This document shows, in pieces, positions 58,972 to 63,091 of a stretch of DNA of 63,091 nucleotides. The translations under genes were made by a program, and so were the position numbers. The notes under the pieces were generated by a model. It made no database searches and had not been told where the DNA came from. It saw only the letters and a list, made by a program, of their open reading frames with translations. Numbering within the stretch: position 1 is the first letter of the stretch; each line of letters opens with the position of its first letter. Source of the DNA: Pezizomycotina sp. ARF18 (lineage: Eukaryota > Ascomycota); NCBI GenBank assembly GCA_002224055.1, contig AZLU01000053.1, positions 1 to 63,091 of the forward strand, written 5' to 3'.

Positions 58972-61166
58972 TTAAGAGCGAAGCTTCTTCTTGCGCAGAT
59001 CAACTGTGCGGAAGCCATTTCCTTAACCTCGCAGACGTGCCCTGGCCGAGCGCATCTGTGTAAACGTCATCGACGTCATGCGGATGGAATAGCCCGGGTT
59101 TCTGCAAACCGTTATCGCTTTCAATCCTGGTGGGTCGGTTAAGCGATAGACACCCATCTATATCAATAGTGTTAATGCCGATTTGATTTGGGAAAAATAG
59201 CAACAGAATAAAATAAAAATAAAAATAAAAGGAAGAAAAAAGGACAGAATACTTACGAGGGCTCGTGCCGTGGTGCACAGACAATAGCGATGCTCTCGGC
59301 CAACTGCAATTGATACCACATTGCGTGTGCAGATCGACCGAGCTCATAAAGCATGTTGAGTCGGGTGTGTATGTATCCAACCCAGGACCAAGAGCTCTTC
59401 CGTGTCAACATACTCCAAGAGAGCAGCCTCATCTGTGGTCTGGCAAGTATCGCTAGTAGCTTCCTGTTCGGGGATAACCAGTCGGTTCACAAATAGAGCG
59501 TTCTGCTTCAGAAACCCGCAGAGGATCCCACACGTCTCCAGATTCGCCCTAGTGTTCGGCAAGGCCACCCTCAAAACTCGCTACGTAGGGTTTCGGGATA
59601 AATATCGTTCGCAAAGGAGATCCGGCCTCGGTATACGCAACGGGCTTAAACTCGTAAGAATCAAAGGCGGAAGCGGGCGGTTGGGGAGATGGGCTGGGTG
59701 CTGGCGCGGGCACTGGTGCAGGAGATCGTGGAGGTTTGCAGGCCGGGTGTGGCCTCGACGGGTCCAGATAACGCGAGGTTTGCTCTATAGAGCTATCCCG
59801 AACTTTCGGAGGAAGGTTGGTAACCTCTCCAAGCTTGTGGCACGTATTCTTCGGCGTCAGGCTGTTTGGGCACAGGAGGGGACCCTGCCAAGAGGATCGT
59901 TTGGGATAGAGGGATAATTCCCACTCCAGTGGCCGTTGCGAACGGAATACGATACGGGGCTCTTTGACTCCACCTTCTCCTGTAGATCCCTCTGTAGTGA
60001 CGCAGGAAGTGGGATTTGGTTTGGATCTGTAAATTCTGTAGCGTTTTTTGGATATCGAACAGTTCTTCCTCGGCGCTTCTGCTAGAGCGAGGTCTATGCG
60101 AGTGACTACTCGATGAAGTGGGGACGCAGGCTCATAAGACCACCCGTGCTCCTCGAAATGCTGCTGGGAGGAGCGAGCGGAGGCAGACGCCGAGGTCGAG
60201 GCAGACGATCCAGAACTAGCGAAGGCGGAATGCTCTGGCGCTTCGAAGACCTTTCTGAGCGATGCTGCCATAGCCATAGCGCGATCCTTCTGCTAGCGGC
60301 TCCACGGGTGCTCTAGGGTCCGTGATATCTGATGAAGCGCCGGATGAAGCGCGACTCCTGAGGATTGTGATAGGTGTTCGGCGTTGTTTCTGCTGCTGCT
60401 GGAGAAAGCCTGCTCTTGTTGCTGCTGATACTCGTAATCTTTCTGCCTCTGCGCTGCTTTCTTTCCTTCGCCGCTGCCTGGTAGGCTTCGTATCGCTGTT
60501 CGATTCGAGTTTCAGACCTTCTAGGCTTTGCATCACCTTGGGCAACCGCTGTTGGCGCAAAGAAGATCATTCATCGTTATTTAGTTATCACGACAGTGTG
60601 GCAAGAAACCAATGTACTTCAATGGTTCGGGTGGGATGGTCTGTTATATGACTTACATCTCGCATGGCAGCCAACGAAGCCTTATGTTCGGGCAGTTGGC
60701 TTGAGGATGTTTATATAAATATTCTACGACAAGGCTAGAAATAAGGATAGAGGATTGTTACTATGATTCGCTATAAAATTTGGAAGGAAAAGAAAGGGCT
60801 GACGAAAAAAGAAAAGTGAAAAGGGTTAATCGTACTTTGCGTGTCTGAAGAGTAAAAAATATGCCATTTGGTCATTTCCCTCGCGGGCGTATATATTTGC
60901 CTGGAATGTAAAAACAGAAAACCAATTGTCCGGTATCGTTAGCCCCTGCCTAACAGTATTATCTATAAATACTACCGGTAATCTTCCCAAGGGAAAAAAA
61001 ACAAAAAAAAAAAAAAAAAAAACAGAATATGTCTACCTCGGAGCAGTTCTCCGCTGTTCGGATCCAGTACTTCAGAGGTACTGCAATATCGTATCCAAAA
61101 TCCGACCCATATCAGACAGCTCTTCGCGGAGTGCGGGTGCTCCCTCGACGGATAGAATCCACTCAT
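58972..61166 (-). CDS. AMSH-like JAMM deubiquitinase (STAMBP family)
   Basis: A zinc metalloprotease that cuts K63-linked ubiquitin chains from cargo at endosomes (related to human AMSH and S. pombe Sst2). The N-terminus starts MSGFYPS and continues, after frame repair, EGAPALREELSDMGRDFGYD and IAVPLKYWIRTAENC, then VEYLYKHPQANCPNIRL: the USP8-dimer/MIT-like domain. The middle is low-complexity with basic and Q-rich parts (60150-60560). The catalytic MPN domain has RVALPNTRANLETCGILCGF (glutamate of the JAMM site), LFVNRLVIPEQEATSDTCQT, LLVLGWIHTHPTQ and CFMSSVDLHTQCGYQ, giving the full E / HTHP / S / D zinc motif, then LTDPPGLKAI and FHPHDVDDVYTDALGQGHVC. It ends VDLRKKKLRS with TAA at 58972-58974. 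Divergent from the Mtf1-like gene. Confidence 0.9.
61003..61022 (+). repeat. A20 run in an AMSH intron
   Basis: 20 A (poly(T) on the sense strand) immediately downstream of the first AMSH exon, in the first intron. Confidence 0.75.
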
Positions 61167-61835
61167 CGTTGCTGAGAGTATTTAAATGAGAATGCAGAAA
61201 GGAATGCTGGGACCGAAAGGGCGGTTGGGGCAAGGAGATAAAGCTAGAAAAGCGTTGGCGGAAATGGCCCTTTTTGTTTGATTTCTTGGTGTTGATAGCG
61301 AGACGCAACGAGAGCGATAGAATCGAAGTGTGATCGGTTTGCGTGCAGCCTTTTTGGGGTATAGAGGACGAGGTATTATAAATAACCTTGCAGACAAGAA
61401 TATTAAAACGAAGAAAGATCAATTGAAGCCATGATAATATACTTTTATGTACTTAATATACTAGCAGTATACCCTTATATAGCTGTTGGAATTCGAATAG
61501 CCTTTTAGGGTTGAGTCCTTTCTACAAGAAGCAAAGCTCCTCCTTTATTTAGGAGATTTAGGAGTATATTTAGTATTTTATTTTTTCGGGGTGTACGTAA
61601 GTAGGCCTTGGATTCTGCCTTCCCGGATATGGATATAAACGGACAAGCTCGATCCTCCCGGAGAACGATAATCCGGTTTTTTTTTTCCGCCTAAAATTTT
61701 GTGCAACAATACTACTTCTACGCTAATCATCACTCCAGCATCAGGTCTACTCCTCTCATCGCTTGCTCGACTCGAACCTTGATCTTTTAGCGGATTATCA
61801 ATTCCTCTTTTGACTGCTGGTGCTTCCCTAAGACG
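61167..61835. promoter_or_regulatory. Divergent intergenic region AMSH / MTF1-like
   Basis: About 670 bases between two divergent start codons. AT-rich at 61430-61590, with TTTTTTTT at 61679-61686. It presumably holds both promoters; no specific site was identified. Confidence 0.45.
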
Positions 61836-63091
61836 ATGAGGATTACATCTATCCTGCGCAGCAAGACGGCGCAGAACCTAGCTAAAATCCACGAGCGTCT
61901 AGCTACAACGGCGTCCACGACAGGAAAGTCCCGCCGGCTCATTAGCTTCGGAGATAACCGGAGTAATGTCGTCTCGGACGAATTATGTAGTATTGTTGAT
62001 CCCTTTCTGAATTTAATATTCAAATTGATATATATATTATACGTACAATTGCTTGTTCCAATTGGTATATTTAGCTTTTTCTCAATGGCTGACATTTTGC
62101 TTTTACGAAAGAGTCAATATTCTCGAAGCATGACTTCAGCTCGTACAAGGGCGGCCAGGTCATCGATATGAACCCGGAACGTGCTTTTCTCCAGCTACCT
62201 GAAAAACGCCGTCAAGCCGTCGAAGCACCTGCTCCTCGAGCCCAACGAGCTGTACGACCCGTTTATTAAGGATGCCATGGAAGAAAGTACGAATGCGAAA
62301 AGTATAGACGCACCTGAGGCTGCTACCCGGACACTGGGATATCCTGTTCGAAGATAAGTCCAAACCGCGTACCGTACACCAGGCTCAACCCTCTGCTGCT
62401 TTTCACGGCAAACTGCCAAAGGTCTTATAGGCGAGCGGTTACTGAACCAGTGGCTGAATACGGTGGCGGAGAAGGATCATGGGAAGGCAGGGTACGATGC
62501 TGCTGTGGATCGACTCGCTGAGAAAGAAACTGGCGCCTAGGCTCTTCCCCAACCGGTTCAAGTGGCGGCGCTGGCCGAGACTGTCGTGGACTCGAGGAGA
62601 TTGTTGCAACCGATGTACAGATTCGCCACCTTAGCAACCTGAAAAGTTCAAAACGCGCTGCGCGCATCGAAGCGAAGAAAGAAGCGGCAAATAAATCCAA
62701 GAAATCATCATCAGAAACCGTTGAAGCGGTCAAAATGAAATCAAAAAGGGTCGGCCGTCGAAAAACGCAGAAAAAGCAGTAGTCGAAGCCGACCTTCCCG
62801 AGAACATCTTGGCTGGTACCAGCAGGAAACAAGACACATCGAACCGTCCCGCGAAGACTTCGTCGTCCCAGACGAGCCTTAGCGCTGCTCTCGCTCACCC
62901 GCGGGACGTGCCCGAACTTCATCTCCCACGGAGACGCGACCGCGCAGTGGAGGATGTACGACTACACGCTGCGGAAGCTTTTCGCCTCAAAACCCAGCCC
63001 GTGAGAAGGCGATCAAGTCGATGGGCCCGGGCCGAAACCATACTCGACACAATGAGGAGCTACTGTCAATGCCTCACGTAAAGGACAAAAA
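61836..63091 (+). CDS. MTF1: Mtf1-like mitochondrial transcription factor (TFB/rRNA dimethylase family), probably 3' partial
   Basis: The family derives from KsgA-type rRNA adenine dimethylases and melts mitochondrial promoters with the phage-like RNA polymerase. Exon 1 starts MRITSILRSKTAQNLAKIHE and reads KSRRLISFGDNRSNVVSDEL, CSIVDPFLN, like the RVNIVSEELC entry region of the family. After an intron (about 62000-62138, acceptor GACTTCAG) comes the S-adenosylmethionine-fold motif YKGGQVIDMNPG, then FSSYLKNAVKPSKHLLLEPN, ELYDPFIKDAMEE. Later parts read YTRLNP, LLFTAN, MLLWIDSLRKKLAPRLFPNR, FKSSKRAARIEAKKEAANKS and AQWRMYDYTLRKLFASKPSP, the last 100 bases giving NEELLSMPHVKDK. The N-terminal order fits Mtf1; the lysine-rich middle is unusual and the assignment is moderate. 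No stop in a convincing frame before the window ends. Many frame changes. Confidence 0.65.

Overview
This window is nuclear DNA from a filamentous ascomycete fungus. The evidence is the gene content (a fungal-type CBS/PB1 protein with a C-terminal membrane anchor, type I metacaspase, fused cytochrome b5/sphingolipid delta-8 desaturase, Kap121-type importin), many short GT-AG introns with CTAAC-like branch points, and long AT-rich untranslated DNA full of poly(A)/poly(T) runs. The intron density, including very small exons, would fit an early-diverging Pezizomycotina lineage such as the Pezizomycetes, but that placement is only a guess. I see no tRNA, rRNA, CRISPR array, transposase or reverse transcriptase.

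Seventeen genes can be recognised, mostly single-copy housekeeping genes. Left part: an NAD-dependent epimerase (+, cut by the left edge), ribosomal protein eS26 (-), a CBS/PB1 protein (+), importin Pse1/Kap121 (+) and an ecdysoneless/SGT1-family protein (+). Middle: a GH47 alpha-1,2-mannosidase (-), chaperonin subunit CCT6 (-), snoRNP protein NOP56 (+), histone chaperone ASF1 (+), eIF3k (-), COG3 (-) and a sphingolipid delta-8 desaturase (-). Right part: a metacaspase (+), deoxyribose-phosphate aldolase (-), eIF2A (-), an AMSH-like JAMM deubiquitinase (-) and an Mtf1-like mitochondrial transcription factor (+, probably running off the right edge). Themes are translation and ribosome biogenesis (eS26, NOP56, eIF3k, eIF2A, Pse1), protein folding and turnover (CCT6, AMSH, metacaspase) and the secretory pathway/lipids (GH47, COG3, desaturase). 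There is no operon-like logic; RPS26/CBS, CCT6/NOP56, desaturase/metacaspase and AMSH/MTF1 are divergent pairs.

The most important caveat is that nearly every conserved gene is interrupted by small frameshifts, and where I could align codons by eye they are usually single-base losses from short homopolymers. Essential genes cannot all be dead, so I read this as an unpolished long-read assembly rather than pseudogenes. Gene coordinates below span start codon to stop codon across introns and frameshifts, and are approximate where stated.

The most interesting biological observation is the 5' half of CCT6, where conserved protein sequence can only be assembled through a chain of tiny exons of about 11, 22, 24, 52 and 5 nucleotides. 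Other points of interest are a C13A30 / T24G11 inverted homopolymer pair, a cluster of GCTAGC palindromes and a long hairpin in the 5.3 kb gene-free region, and a charged insertion inside the GH47 catalytic domain. I found no convincing wholly new genetic system.
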